From Portibacter lacus (GTDB lineage Bacteria; Bacteroidota; Bacteroidia; Chitinophagales; Saprospiraceae): a stretch of DNA of 64,000 nt. A program made the position numbers and the translations under genes. Each line of letters begins with the position of its first letter. The stretch's first letter is position 1. Positions 45,515 to 54,237 of the stretch are shown in pieces. Location: contig NZ_JAJNKA010000019.1 in assembly GCF_021533215.1 (NCBI RefSeq), positions 1-64,000 of the forward strand, read 5' to 3'. The notes under the pieces were generated by a model. The model was not told where the DNA came from. It worked only from the letters and a program-made list of their open reading frames with translations, and made no database searches.

Positions 45515-46170
45515 TCGTGTTTTTTTACATAAATTTGTTTAGTAATTTTTTCGGATAGCATTACTTGCACACCTTCTACCGTAACGGTCATAGACTTATC
45601 GTAGTCATTTTTTTCTATGATGATAACTTTTGAACCTAGTTGGAGGTTCTTAGAATTTAGAAATCTTAGAAAATCATCATCGTGTTCCTTCACTCCTATT
45701 ATTACCGCTTTGTCATTTTTCCGAAGAAGGGATAGTAAGATTTGTACACGAAGTGTAAATTTACCATCTGCATTAGGTATTGGGTCTCCATGAGGGTCAA
45801 ATTTTGGGAAGCCTAAATATTCATCGAGCTTCTGGACCAAAACTTCAGATTTTATATGTTCCATTTGCTCTGCGATATCATGAACAGCATCCCATGTAAA
45901 ATCTAATTTGTCCACAAGGAAAGATTCCCATAAGCGGTGCTTACGGATAAGATTAGTAGCGATTTTAGAACCTTTAGAGCTTAAATTAACGCCTTTGTAT
46001 TTTTGATATTTGATAAAACCCTTTTCAGATAAGCGTTTCAGCATATCTGTGACGGAAGCAGCGGAAGTATCCATTTCTTTCGCAATAGCGTTGGTTCCTG
46101 CGGGTTTTTTATCTTTTTCTGATATTTTATAGATAGCTTTAAGGTAATTTTCCTCGGTATGTGTAACCAT
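45511..46170 (-). CDS. MntR/DtxR-family metal-dependent regulator
   Basis: The 219 residues show an N-terminal winged helix (EENYLKAIYKIS, TSAASVTDMLKRL), a dimer and metal-binding domain (HRLWESFLVDKL, HDIAEQMEHIKSE, PHGDPIP) and a C-terminal FeoA/SH3-like domain. In metal-replete cells it would repress its own operon through the palindrome 35 bases upstream. Mn2+ is the likely signal from the family and the TroA partner; Fe2+ is the alternative. It is the first gene of the unit with the substrate protein and ATPase. Confidence 0.9.
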   Translation of the reverse strand: MVTHTEENYLKAIYKISEKDKKPAGTNAIAKEMDTSAASVTDMLKRLSEKGFIKYQKYKGVNLSSKGSKIATNLIRKHRLWESFLVDKLDFTWDAVHDIAEQMEHIKSEVLVQKLDEYLGFPKFDPHGDPIPNADGKFTLRVQILLSLLRKNDKAVIIGVKEHDDDFLRFLNSKNLQLGSKVIIIEKNDYDKSMTVTVEGVQVMLSEKITKQIYVKKHE

Positions 46171-46188
46171 GAATACGCTTTTTTTATA

Positions 46189-46196
46189 TAAAGATA
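46189..46196 (-). promoter_or_regulatory. -7 element of the mntR operon
   Basis: On the minus strand TATCTTTA is one base off the TAnnTTTG consensus. It lies 18 bases before the mntR ATG and just downstream of the operator, which would then cover the spacer between -33 and -7. Confidence 0.45.
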
Positions 46197-46204
46197 ATAA
46201 TATA

Positions 46205-46220
46205 TTTAGATTAGTCTAAA
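46205..46220 (-). promoter_or_regulatory. Predicted MntR/DtxR operator
   Basis: TTTAGATTAGTCTAAA is an inverted repeat with 6-base arms (TTTAGA/TCTAAA) and a 4-base centre. It resembles DtxR/MntR boxes of the TTTAGGTTAGCCTAAA kind. It lies 35 bases upstream of the regulator gene. Autoregulation is an inference from position and family. Confidence 0.7.
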
Positions 46221-46283
46221 AAAATATTTTATATAGTTAAAACCTACTTCTGGAATCTTCTGTGATAAATTGACTTCGGATTA

Positions 46284-46314
46284 TTGGGAAAAAACCAAAT
46301 TAAATGTAGTTTTG
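46284..46314 (+). promoter_or_regulatory. Promoter of hppA
   Basis: TTG (46284-46286) and TAGTTTTG (46307-46314), separated by 20 bases, match the Bacteroidota consensus. The leader to the ATG at 46371 would be about 50 bases. Confidence 0.6.
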
Positions 46315-46370
46315 CATCCGCTTGAAATTGTGCAAACAATTGAAATTCATTAATTAACAAAATATAAACG

Positions 46371-48548
46371 ATGGGACAAACTTTAATATATATAATTCCT
46401 GTTTTCGGGATTATAGCATTATTGTACACTGCTTGGAAATCTGCTTGGGTATCAAAGCAAGAAGTAGGAACAGAAAAAATGGCAAATATTGCCAAATATA
46501 TTTCTGATGGTGCGATGTCTTTTTTAAAGGCAGAGTATAAAGTATTATCAATTTTTGTATTGGCAGTTGCAGTTTTAATGTTTTTGAGTGGAAGATCTGA
46601 AGCATCTTCTCCACTTGTTGCATTGTCATTTGTATTAGGTGCCGTTTCTTCAGCATTGGCTGGATTTATTGGAATGAAAGTAGCGACCAAGGCTAATGTA
46701 AGAACAACAAATGCTGCTAGAACTGGTCTAGGGAAAGCATTAGAAGTAGCTTTCGGTGGTGGAGCAGTAATGGGATTAGGTGTAGTTGGATTAGGAGTTT
46801 TAGGATTAGGTCTATTATTCGCTTTATATTCTCAGATGTATGGTATAGAAACTCAAGACCAAGTATCTAGAGTAATTACAATCCTAACTGGATTTTCATT
46901 TGGTGCAAGTTCAATCGCTTTATTCGCAAGAGTAGGTGGAGGGATCTACACAAAAGCTGCTGATGTAGGAGCTGACCTTGTAGGAAAAGTTGAAGCTGGA
47001 ATTCCTGAAGATCACCCTTTGAATCCTGCAACGATTGCGGATAACGTTGGTGATAACGTAGGGGATGTAGCCGGAATGGGTGCAGATTTATTTGAGTCAT
47101 ATGTTGGATCGATCATCGGTACGATGGTATTAGGAGCTGCTTTTATAGGAGTTACTGGATTTGATAGTGGCAATGAATTTGGAGGAATGAATGCAGTATT
47201 ACTGCCTTTATTACTTGCGTGTCTAGGAATTGTAACTTCTATTATCGGTACATTTTTCGTAAAAGTAAAAGAAGGAGGAAATCCTCAGACTGCATTAAAC
47301 ATAGGAGAATATTTATCATTCGCATTAATGTTAGTAGGTACATTTGTAATCTGTAAGTGGATCTTACCAGCAACATGGACAATAGGTGGAACTGAGTTTA
47401 CTAATATGGGTGTATTCTACGCTGTATTATTTGGACTTGCAGCTGGATTGTTAATCGGAATCGTAACTGAGTTTTACACAGGAACAGGAACAAAACCTGT
47501 ACTCTCTATTGTAAAGCAATCTTTAACTGGAGCAGCAACAAACATCATTGCAGGATTAGGAGTAGGGATGATGTCTACCATGTTTCCTATTATTATCCTA
47601 GCAATTGCGATCATCGGAGCACATCATTTTGCAGGGCTTTATGGTATAGCAATCGCAGCAGTAGGTATGTTATCTAACACTGGTATTCAGTTAGCAGTGG
47701 ATGCATATGGACCGATTGCGGATAATGCAGGAGGTATTGCTGAAATGGCTGAGTTACCAAAAGAAGTTAGACAAAGAACGGATAAACTAGATGCAGTAGG
47801 AAATACGACAGCGGCAATCGGAAAAGGATTTGCAATTGGTTCTGCAGCATTAACAGCATTAGCATTGTTTGCTGCATTTATGGCAACTGCTGGAATCACA
47901 TCGATTGATGTTGCGAATCCAACGGTTATGGCTGGTTTATTAGTTGGTGGAATGTTACCATTTTTATTCTCTGCATTGTCTATGAATGCGGTGGGTAGAG
48001 CAGCGATGGATATGATTAATGAGGTAAGAAGACAATTTAAAGATATTCCTGAGTTGAAAGCGGCATTGAATGTAATGAGAAAGAATGATGGAAAAGAGCA
48101 GAAAGATTGGAGTGCTGCAGATGTTGCAACATTTGAAGCAGCTGAAGGAAAAGCTGAATATAGCAAGTGTGTAGATATTTCTACTAAAGCTTCTATTCGG
48201 GAGATGGTTCTTCCAGGTTTAATCGCAGTAACTACTCCAGTAGCATTTGGTTTCTTAGGAGGAGCTGAAATGTTAGGAGGTGTACTTGCAGGAGTTACAG
48301 TTTGTGGTGTCTTAATGGCCATCTTCCAGTCTAATGCTGGTGGTGCTTGGGATAATGCTAAGAAAATGTTTGAAGAAGGTGTAGAGATCGACGGTGTTAT
48401 GCATTATAAAGGCAGTGAAGCTCACAAAGCGACAGTTGTAGGTGATACAGTAGGAGATCCATTCAAGGATACATCTGGACCATCACTTAATATCTTGTTG
48501 AAGTTAATGTCAGTAGTGGCATTGGTTATTGCTCCTTTTATTGGATAA
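46371..48548 (+). CDS. hppA: Membrane-bound ion-pumping pyrophosphatase
   Basis: The 725-residue protein has about 16 membrane helices and couples pyrophosphate hydrolysis to proton (or sodium) export across the inner membrane. The active site is seen in [27 protein letters not shown] and late [16 protein letters not shown]. The motif GNTTAA with Ala481, where K+-independent enzymes have Lys, marks it as K+-dependent. H+ versus Na+ specificity is not settled by what I can read. It has its own promoter and terminator. Confidence 0.95.
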   Translation: MGQTLIYIIPVFGIIALLYTAWKSAWVSKQEVGTEKMANIAKYISDGAMSFLKAEYKVLSIFVLAVAVLMFLSGRSEASSPLVALSFVLGAVSSALAGFIGMKVATKANVRTTNAARTGLGKALEVAFGGGAVMGLGVVGLGVLGLGLLFALYSQMYGIETQDQVSRVITILTGFSFGASSIALFARVGGGIYTKAADVGADLVGKVEAGIPEDHPLNPATIADNVGDNVGDVAGMGADLFESYVGSIIGTMVLGAAFIGVTGFDSGNEFGGMNAVLLPLLLACLGIVTSIIGTFFVKVKEGGNPQTALNIGEYLSFALMLVGTFVICKWILPATWTIGGTEFTNMGVFYAVLFGLAAGLLIGIVTEFYTGTGTKPVLSIVKQSLTGAATNIIAGLGVGMMSTMFPIIILAIAIIGAHHFAGLYGIAIAAVGMLSNTGIQLAVDAYGPIADNAGGIAEMAELPKEVRQRTDKLDAVGNTTAAIGKGFAIGSAALTALALFAAFMATAGITSIDVANPTVMAGLLVGGMLPFLFSALSMNAVGRAAMDMINEVRRQFKDIPELKAALNVMRKNDGKEQKDWSAADVATFEAAEGKAEYSKCVDISTKASIREMVLPGLIAVTTPVAFGFLGGAEMLGGVLAGVTVCGVLMAIFQSNAGGAWDNAKKMFEEGVEIDGVMHYKGSEAHKATVVGDTVGDPFKDTSGPSLNILLKLMSVVALVIAPFIG

Positions 48549-48573
48549 GATAAAGAGTTTTAAGATTTAATAT

Positions 48574-48604
48574 AAAAGCTTCAGAGTTTCTCTGGAGCTT
48601 TTTT
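48574..48604 (+). terminator. Terminator after hppA
   Basis: AAAAGCTTCAGAG (48574-48586) pairs with CTCTGGAGCTTTT (48590-48602), one G-T pair, three-base loop, followed by more T. It starts 26 bases after the hppA stop. Confidence 0.8.
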
Positions 48605-48947
48605 AATTTTTGGCAAGATGTAAGTAGAATTAGTGGTTACGCTTTTTCTGAATTACTATAATGTTCTATGATAACTAATTGAAGGCAGTATAGGGGTAAT
48701 CCGATATATCGTGAATTAAGTGCGTACGATATCATTTTCTTACTTTTTTGAATTTAAGTGGTCTGTCTTCATCAGTTCTACTGACTGCAAAAACCTACTT
48801 TGGTACGAGAATTTTTAAAGTCTCGGGTGGGAGCCCAAGGTCCTTTAAGATTTTAATTTTTAATTATAATAGGATCTCATGCAAATATAAAAGCTATGAT
48901 ATTTGAGTTGTTAGCTCTCTTTTCTGTCTTTAAATCTAAATGTTATT
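48605..48947. other. Gene-free stretch with a folded element
   Basis: No open frame of note lies here, between the hppA terminator and the end of egtD. The part at 48798-48840 folds: CTTTGG (48798-48803) with CCAAGG (48835-48840) encloses CGAGA/TCTCG (48806-48810, 48821-48825), and the GC-rich GGTGGGAGC sits between the arms. The sequence right after it is A/T-rich. It may be a small RNA, a riboswitch-like relic or the 3' end of the egt transcript. I see no match to a known riboswitch. Confidence 0.4.
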
Positions 48948-49877
48948 TCACCCCTTTTCCCATAAACTATCTGCAAATAACTTCTTGCAATCAAAAAAGT
49001 TCTTTCTTAATGAAAAACCACTGTTTTCGGCAATCTGCTTAATATCATCGAGGCTGTACTTCTTAGAAAGTTCAGTATGGATTAATTCATTCTTTTCAAA
49101 CGTAAATTCTCCAACCTTCTGATCTTCTAAACTCACTAAGCAACTTCTCAGTTCACCATTGTTAGGATTGTAATAAGGAAAGAATTCAAATTGATCTAGA
49201 TTGAAATCCATACCAAGTTCTCGATTCATCCTCTTTAATAAATTCAGATTAAATCTCCTGGTAATACCCTGAGGATCATCATAAGCTTTTAAAATTACTC
49301 TTGGATTCTTAATAATGTCAAAACCCACTAGCATCTTGTCTCCAGGTTGCAAGAATTGATTGAATCTCTTCATCAACGCTTTAGCTTCATCAATTTCATA
49401 ATTGCCAATGTTAGAACCAAGAAATAAGAAAAGTGCCGGCTTGCTACGTTTAGGCAGTGCCCCAAGAACCTTGAAGTAATCACCAACAAGTGATTCTAAT
49501 TTTAACTTAGGTAAACGATTTTGAAGATCAGCTTCTAATAAATGAATCGCTTCTGCAGAAATATCTACTGGCCGATAATGGATAGAAAGCCCATTATTTA
49601 CCATGTAAGACAAGAGCTCGAATGTTTTTTTACCATCACCAGCACCAAGTTCAATCACTGAAAATTCTTCACCAAAGTCAAGTGCATCAGTAATTCCTTT
49701 AGCTTGCTCAGAAAGAATCTCAAACTCAGCATTGGTCAAATAATATTCAGGCATTTCCATGATTTCTTGGAATATTCTACTCCCTTCATCATCGTAAAAG
49801 TACTTAGATGATAGTTTTTTGGGATTAGAACTCAACCCATCCTTCACATCTCTTTCAAAATCAGTATTATTTGCCAT
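48948..49877 (-). CDS. egtD: L-histidine N-alpha-methyltransferase
   Basis: Trimethylates histidine to hercynine with three S-adenosylmethionine, the first step of ergothioneine synthesis. Its 309 residues contain KYFYDDEGSRIFQEIMEMPEYYLTNAE, the SAM loop IELGAGDGKKT, LFLGSNIGNY, and FNLNLLKRMNRELG, all typical of EgtD. I start at ATG 49877 (MANNTDFERD), not at 49943, whose extra 22 basic residues come from the other gene's frame. It overlaps the unknown upstream gene by 11 bases. Confidence 0.9.
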   Translation of the reverse strand: MANNTDFERDVKDGLSSNPKKLSSKYFYDDEGSRIFQEIMEMPEYYLTNAEFEILSEQAKGITDALDFGEEFSVIELGAGDGKKTFELLSYMVNNGLSIHYRPVDISAEAIHLLEADLQNRLPKLKLESLVGDYFKVLGALPKRSKPALFLFLGSNIGNYEIDEAKALMKRFNQFLQPGDKMLVGFDIIKNPRVILKAYDDPQGITRRFNLNLLKRMNRELGMDFNLDQFEFFPYYNPNNGELRSCLVSLEDQKVGEFTFEKNELIHTELSKKYSLDDIKQIAENSGFSLRKNFFDCKKLFADSLWEKG

Positions 49878-50739
49878 TCTTCTTTTTAACCTTCTGTTGT
49901 AAAATTTTATTAATCTGATCCAGACTTTCAGTGAAGAATGCATCTATTCGACTTTCGAAAGTTAAGTCATCTTCTAAGTCAAATATTGGAAGCACTGCTC
50001 CTTTGAAGCCATCGTTTAACCAATATCCTGAAGAAAGTGCCTTCATTTTACTGAGATCGTGCGCTTTGTCTTTCTCCCAAACAGAAATATAAAAGTAAGG
50101 TTCAGCGATCATGTCATCATGTATAGCAAGTCCCATGCCTATGGACTTAATATCTTCGCCCTTTTTGTTCTGTGCAAGAGGAATATAAGAAGCATGATCG
50201 AAGTGGTGAGGCCATGTTCTAGTTGTATCGGCAGATGGATATGGCATCTTGTATTTATTCACAAAGTGTTCCGCCCAAGTTCGCAGTTTAGTGAAACCTA
50301 ATACTGCCCTTTTAGATGGCTTCTTAAATGTTTTGTCTTTAACATCGGCATACTTTGGAAGGTCATAAGGTGGTGCAATTTTATATTTACTTCCTCCCTC
50401 TATTTTAAGCGCTTTCAGTTTGTCTTTGATCCACTTAGTAACTTCTTTTTGTGTCTTCCCTTTCAGTCCTATAACATCGTGACTAGCATCGCTGACATTT
50501 AGTAGGGTGACGGTCATATCTCCTGGAGATAATTCCATCACATAGTTTTTATCTGCTCCAAAAGGATGAGTGATAAATTTTTCTTTCACGGGCATCCAGC
50601 CAAGATTCGCATTGCTATGATCGTCTTTCTTATCGACTAGAAATTCTCCTGCCATGGAAAGAAATTGAATGGCAACATGTATTTGCTCTGTAGCTTTATT
50701 AATGCCTTTTAGTTCTTTGCGTTCTATTGGTTCTATCAT
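49867..50739 (-). CDS. Unknown protein between egtB and egtD
   Basis: A 290-residue soluble protein with no signal or membrane segment. I do not recognise its family with certainty; the motif TRTWPHHFDHAS has a faint likeness to DUF5996-type proteins. Other visible features are YKIAPPYDLPKYAD, GLAIHDDM, PYFYISVWE and SGYWLND. The His/Asp cluster WPHHFDH could bind a metal. It is 7 bases downstream of egtB and overlaps egtD by 11, so it is part of that operon. A role in the sulfur-transfer or lyase step, or in handling the product, is a guess from position. Confidence 0.6.
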   Translation of the reverse strand: MIEPIERKELKGINKATEQIHVAIQFLSMAGEFLVDKKDDHSNANLGWMPVKEKFITHPFGADKNYVMELSPGDMTVTLLNVSDASHDVIGLKGKTQKEVTKWIKDKLKALKIEGGSKYKIAPPYDLPKYADVKDKTFKKPSKRAVLGFTKLRTWAEHFVNKYKMPYPSADTTRTWPHHFDHASYIPLAQNKKGEDIKSIGMGLAIHDDMIAEPYFYISVWEKDKAHDLSKMKALSSGYWLNDGFKGAVLPIFDLEDDLTFESRIDAFFTESLDQINKILQQKVKKKNGK

Positions 50740-50746
50740 TTTTGTA

Positions 50747-51889
50747 TTATTTATCAGCTAATCTAATTCCGAACGATTGCCACTGAGAAGAAGCATGGAA
50801 GAAATTACGGTATGTTTTTCGACTATGGCCAGGAGATGTTGCTTGAGATCCGCCTCTTAAAACCATTTGATTGATCATAAACTTACCATTATATTCTCCA
50901 AGCGCACCTTCAGCGGTTTTAAATCCTGGATAAGGAAGGTAAGCACTATGTGTCCATTCCCATCTTGCACCCCAGTCTAATTGATCGGACGCAATTTCCC
51001 ATTCGAACTCTGTCGGCAACCTACGACCTGCCCATTCTGCATAAGCATATGCCTCATAAAAATTGACATGCGCTAAAACCTGTCCTTCTTCAATTTCCTT
51101 TAGTCCGCCTAAGGTATATTGTTTCCATGCTCCTTCGATGTTGTACCAGTATAACGGCGCTGCAGCCTTCCGATCATTAACCCATGCCCAACCTTCATCC
51201 AGCCAAAGATTAGCTTTTTCATATCCTCCATCATTAATGAAGGCTAAGTATTCGCCATTTGTGACTAAAAAGTTATCGATGGTGAAATCATGAAGGTAGA
51301 CTTTATGCCTTCCTTTTTCATTATCGTAGAAAAATCCCGATCCTTCGTGACCTATTTCATAAACACCTTCACTTACAGAAACTTTGTTATGATGGGCATT
51401 ATGACCATTGGCAATTGAGAATCCATCCTTGTAAACTGGGTGAATCGGGTTTCCTGAAAAGGTAAATTTCAAATCAGTGATTAGCAATTCTTGATGTTGC
51501 TGCTCATGATTTAATCCAATAATGATTAAATCTTTCAGCTCTTCTTTATCAAGCAAGGATTCCATCGCTTTATCAACATAGGCGCGATATTCATAAATTT
51601 CCTGGACTCCTGGTCTAGTGATGTTCCCTCTATCCGCTCTAAATATTCGATCGCCAGCTGCGTTGTAGTAGCTGTTGAATAAAAAACTGAAATCCTCGTG
51701 ATAACGCTGATAAGTTGGAATATTTGGTTCTAAAACAAATGCTTCGAAGAACCAAGTGGTGTGCGCTAAATGCCACTTTGGTGGACTTACAAAAGCTTCT
51801 GGTTGAGGAATATAGTCTTCCACTTGAAGGGGCTCGCAGAGCTGTTCCGTATATCCACGAACCGAAATGTATTTTTCCGCAATATTCAT
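50747..51889 (-). CDS. egtB: Ergothioneine-type sulfoxide synthase
   Basis: Non-haem iron enzyme that joins hercynine to a thiol with oxygen. The 380-residue protein has an N-terminal DinB-like four-helix domain with the iron ligands His43 (WHLAHTTWFFE), His128 and His132 (NHEQQHQE), then a C-terminal formylglycine-enzyme-like lectin domain (VTNGEYLAFINDGGY, GGSQATSPGHSRKTYRNFF). No egtA, egtC or egtE lies nearby, so the thiol may be cysteine, as in EgtB types that need no gamma-glutamylcysteine. It is first in the three-gene unit with the unknown gene and egtD. Confidence 0.9.
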   Translation of the reverse strand: MNIAEKYISVRGYTEQLCEPLQVEDYIPQPEAFVSPPKWHLAHTTWFFEAFVLEPNIPTYQRYHEDFSFLFNSYYNAAGDRIFRADRGNITRPGVQEIYEYRAYVDKAMESLLDKEELKDLIIIGLNHEQQHQELLITDLKFTFSGNPIHPVYKDGFSIANGHNAHHNKVSVSEGVYEIGHEGSGFFYDNEKGRHKVYLHDFTIDNFLVTNGEYLAFINDGGYEKANLWLDEGWAWVNDRKAAAPLYWYNIEGAWKQYTLGGLKEIEEGQVLAHVNFYEAYAYAEWAGRRLPTEFEWEIASDQLDWGARWEWTHSAYLPYPGFKTAEGALGEYNGKFMINQMVLRGGSQATSPGHSRKTYRNFFHASSQWQSFGIRLADK

Positions 51890-51957
51890 ATAATCATGCT
51901 AACACTAAAAACTACTCGTGTGTTTGCAAGACTAAGAATAAATTAAAGTTTAATATA

Positions 51958-54126
51958 TTATTTGCTGGCCATTTTTGGTGATTTAGAGTAAGCTATCACA
52001 AGTTTTAACTCACCAAAAGTAGTATCAAATGGAATCTCTTTGATCAATTCCGTTAGTGATTTACTTTCATTTTTATCAATAAATGGCAATATCTTCTTCA
52101 ATCTTGCTGGTTTGACAAATTTCGTGATTTCTATTTTTCCTTTCTCGACCCATCGAGCCATATGTCCTTCTATAGTCGTTGCTGCCATAGATCTTAATTT
52201 GGCAATTTCTTTTACACTTTTTCCATCTTCATAGAGCCCTAATGTGATGGCGAACGTATCTGCTTTCTCTCCTTTAACTTTTTTTGCTGAGGGAATAGGT
52301 GGTAAGTCATCCTGAGATATTTGCTTGCCCTTCCATATTTTTTCACCTAAGAAATCTAATGCATATAGCGTATTCAACCGGCCCCAGAAAATTTCCAAAA
52401 GATCACTAACTGCTTCATTATATGCTTTCGTTCCTTTTTTTAAACTGTAGGCTGCTAAATGTTCGTGAGTTGGTTTGATCAACTTCTCGAAGGTATCATT
52501 TGTGAAATATTCAATTGCTTTCGTGATTCTTTCTAGTAATTCACTTGGATCCCCAGAAGCATCATAATCTTGAAAGAGTTTGTCCAGTTGGAACTGGAAA
52601 CTTTGGGAAATTCGATCTAAATTCTTCTGGATTTTGTTTAATTGTAAAGAAAGGTCAACTGCCTTGGCCTTGTCAGGAATAGTTTTCTTTTCTAACACAC
52701 TTATCCAGTCATTGATATCATCTTTCAAGTATCCGAAACTAAACGTAGCGCGTAATTTTCTTCTTGAATATAAGTGCTTTGCTTCTTTTAAACCACTTTC
52801 GATTTCTTGGATACTAGGAGCGGATTGGTAGAAAGCTTGTACTTCTCCATTTACTCTGACACTTTTTGGATTAACCTTAGACTTCAGTGTCATTCCTTCC
52901 AGATTGGTGCATCTACTGAGTGCAACATAAGTTTGTCCGATTGCAAAAGCATCACCGATATCTATCACTGCTTTATCAAAGGTTAGACCTTGACTTTTGT
53001 GAATGGTGATCGCCCATGCTAGACGAATAGGATATTGCTTAAAAGAGCCCACCACTTCTTGCGTGACTTCATTCGTTTCTTTGTCTATGGAATAAACCTT
53101 GTTTTCCCATTTGACCTTATCTATAAAATAGGTCCGGTCGTCATCTAGGAAACGAACCTTGATATCTTCTCTCCCGATGTGTTCTACCTTGGCCAGTTTT
53201 CCATTAAAGTAGGCGCCTTCTTCGGTATCATTCCTGATAAACATGACTTGTGCGCCTTCTTTTAACGTAAGGATTTCATCAATTGGAAAAGCAGAATCAG
53301 CAAAATTACCATCTACTTCCGCTTTGAATTTATGCGCTCTAGAATCTAAGGAATTAAGAGCTTTCAAATTGATATCATTCGCCTTGTTGTTGTGGGTGGT
53401 TAAGATGATACTTTCATTATTTTTAGTCGTAAAGTCTGGGTCGTATTGCTCATTAAGTTGATCAAGTACATCACTTGTTGGATTACCGTTTCGTATCGCG
53501 TTCAAAAGATGTATAAAGTTCTCCTCTTCTTGACGGTAGACCTTCTTTAATTCTATTAAAAGTGGTCTCGTTTCATTCCACACTTTCGCGTGAAAGAAAT
53601 AGGGACTGGGATAATACTGGCGCAGTATGTCCCAATCATGATTTCTAGCAATTGGACTTAATTGAAATAAATCACCGATAACGATGACTTGCACTCCTCC
53701 AAAAGGGAGTTGGTTCTTTCGTGTATATTTCAGAGCATAATCTATCGCGTCTAAAGTATCTGCACGAACCATACTAATTTCATCTATGATCAATAACTCC
53801 AGTGCCTGAATAACCTTTCGCTTATCCGTACGATAACGGAGATGATTTTTTAGAAGTGCTTTGTTTGTTGCATTATTGATGTCTACTCGATCAAAAGTAG
53901 GCACGTATATTTTCAATGGGAAGCCAAACATGGAATGAATCGTACTTCCACCTGCATTTATCGCCGCAACTCCTGTAGGGGCAACCACAGCAATATTCTT
54001 TGAACTTTTTTCAATGATCTTCTTAAGGAGCGTAGTCTTTCCCGTTCCAGCTTTTCCTGTTAAAAAAAAGGTTTGGTCTGTGTGAATTGCATATTCTTCC
54101 GCTAGTTCCGCTTCTTTATTAATCAT
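51958..54126 (-). CDS. PIF1-like helicase with C-terminal HTH_40 domain
   Basis: A 722-residue superfamily 1B helicase. Walker A is GKAGTGKTTLL, motif II is LLIIDEISMV, motif III is VIVIGDLFQLSP, and the late helicase motifs are AWAITIHKSQGLTFDK and YVALSRCTNLEG. After about residue 430 comes a helical linker, and near the C terminus the HTH_40 domain (SVKEIAKLRSMAATTIEGHMARW) that often sits on RecQ and PIF1 proteins. It probably resolves DNA structures during replication or repair. A 68-base gap separates it from egtB downstream. Confidence 0.9.
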   Translation of the reverse strand: MINKEAELAEEYAIHTDQTFFLTGKAGTGKTTLLKKIIEKSSKNIAVVAPTGVAAINAGGSTIHSMFGFPLKIYVPTFDRVDINNATNKALLKNHLRYRTDKRKVIQALELLIIDEISMVRADTLDAIDYALKYTRKNQLPFGGVQVIVIGDLFQLSPIARNHDWDILRQYYPSPYFFHAKVWNETRPLLIELKKVYRQEEENFIHLLNAIRNGNPTSDVLDQLNEQYDPDFTTKNNESIILTTHNNKANDINLKALNSLDSRAHKFKAEVDGNFADSAFPIDEILTLKEGAQVMFIRNDTEEGAYFNGKLAKVEHIGREDIKVRFLDDDRTYFIDKVKWENKVYSIDKETNEVTQEVVGSFKQYPIRLAWAITIHKSQGLTFDKAVIDIGDAFAIGQTYVALSRCTNLEGMTLKSKVNPKSVRVNGEVQAFYQSAPSIQEIESGLKEAKHLYSRRKLRATFSFGYLKDDINDWISVLEKKTIPDKAKAVDLSLQLNKIQKNLDRISQSFQFQLDKLFQDYDASGDPSELLERITKAIEYFTNDTFEKLIKPTHEHLAAYSLKKGTKAYNEAVSDLLEIFWGRLNTLYALDFLGEKIWKGKQISQDDLPPIPSAKKVKGEKADTFAITLGLYEDGKSVKEIAKLRSMAATTIEGHMARWVEKGKIEITKFVKPARLKKILPFIDKNESKSLTELIKEIPFDTTFGELKLVIAYSKSPKMASK

Positions 54127-54237
54127 GTCCGAAAAGTAATAATATTATTTATGATATAGTATTGGTGTAAGAAAAACCAATTGCGTTACAACCAAGTTAC
54201 GGAATTCTTTAAAATTCTTTCAGAGAACAAATTTAGT

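Noticed and set aside
47687-48322. Long minus-strand open frame inside hppA (211 residues)
   Set aside because: It lies wholly within a conserved membrane pyrophosphatase gene, is Ala/Asn/Pro-rich like a reverse reading of Gly/Ala codons, and has no start context or domain.
48798-48840. Known SAM-type riboswitch near egtD
   Set aside because: The element lies downstream of egtD, not upstream of the operon, and the conserved SAM-binding core is not seen.
49878-49943. Extended N terminus of EgtD from 49943
   Set aside because: The added 22 residues are basic and lie in the coding region of the upstream gene; MANNTDFERD at 49877 fits the family start.
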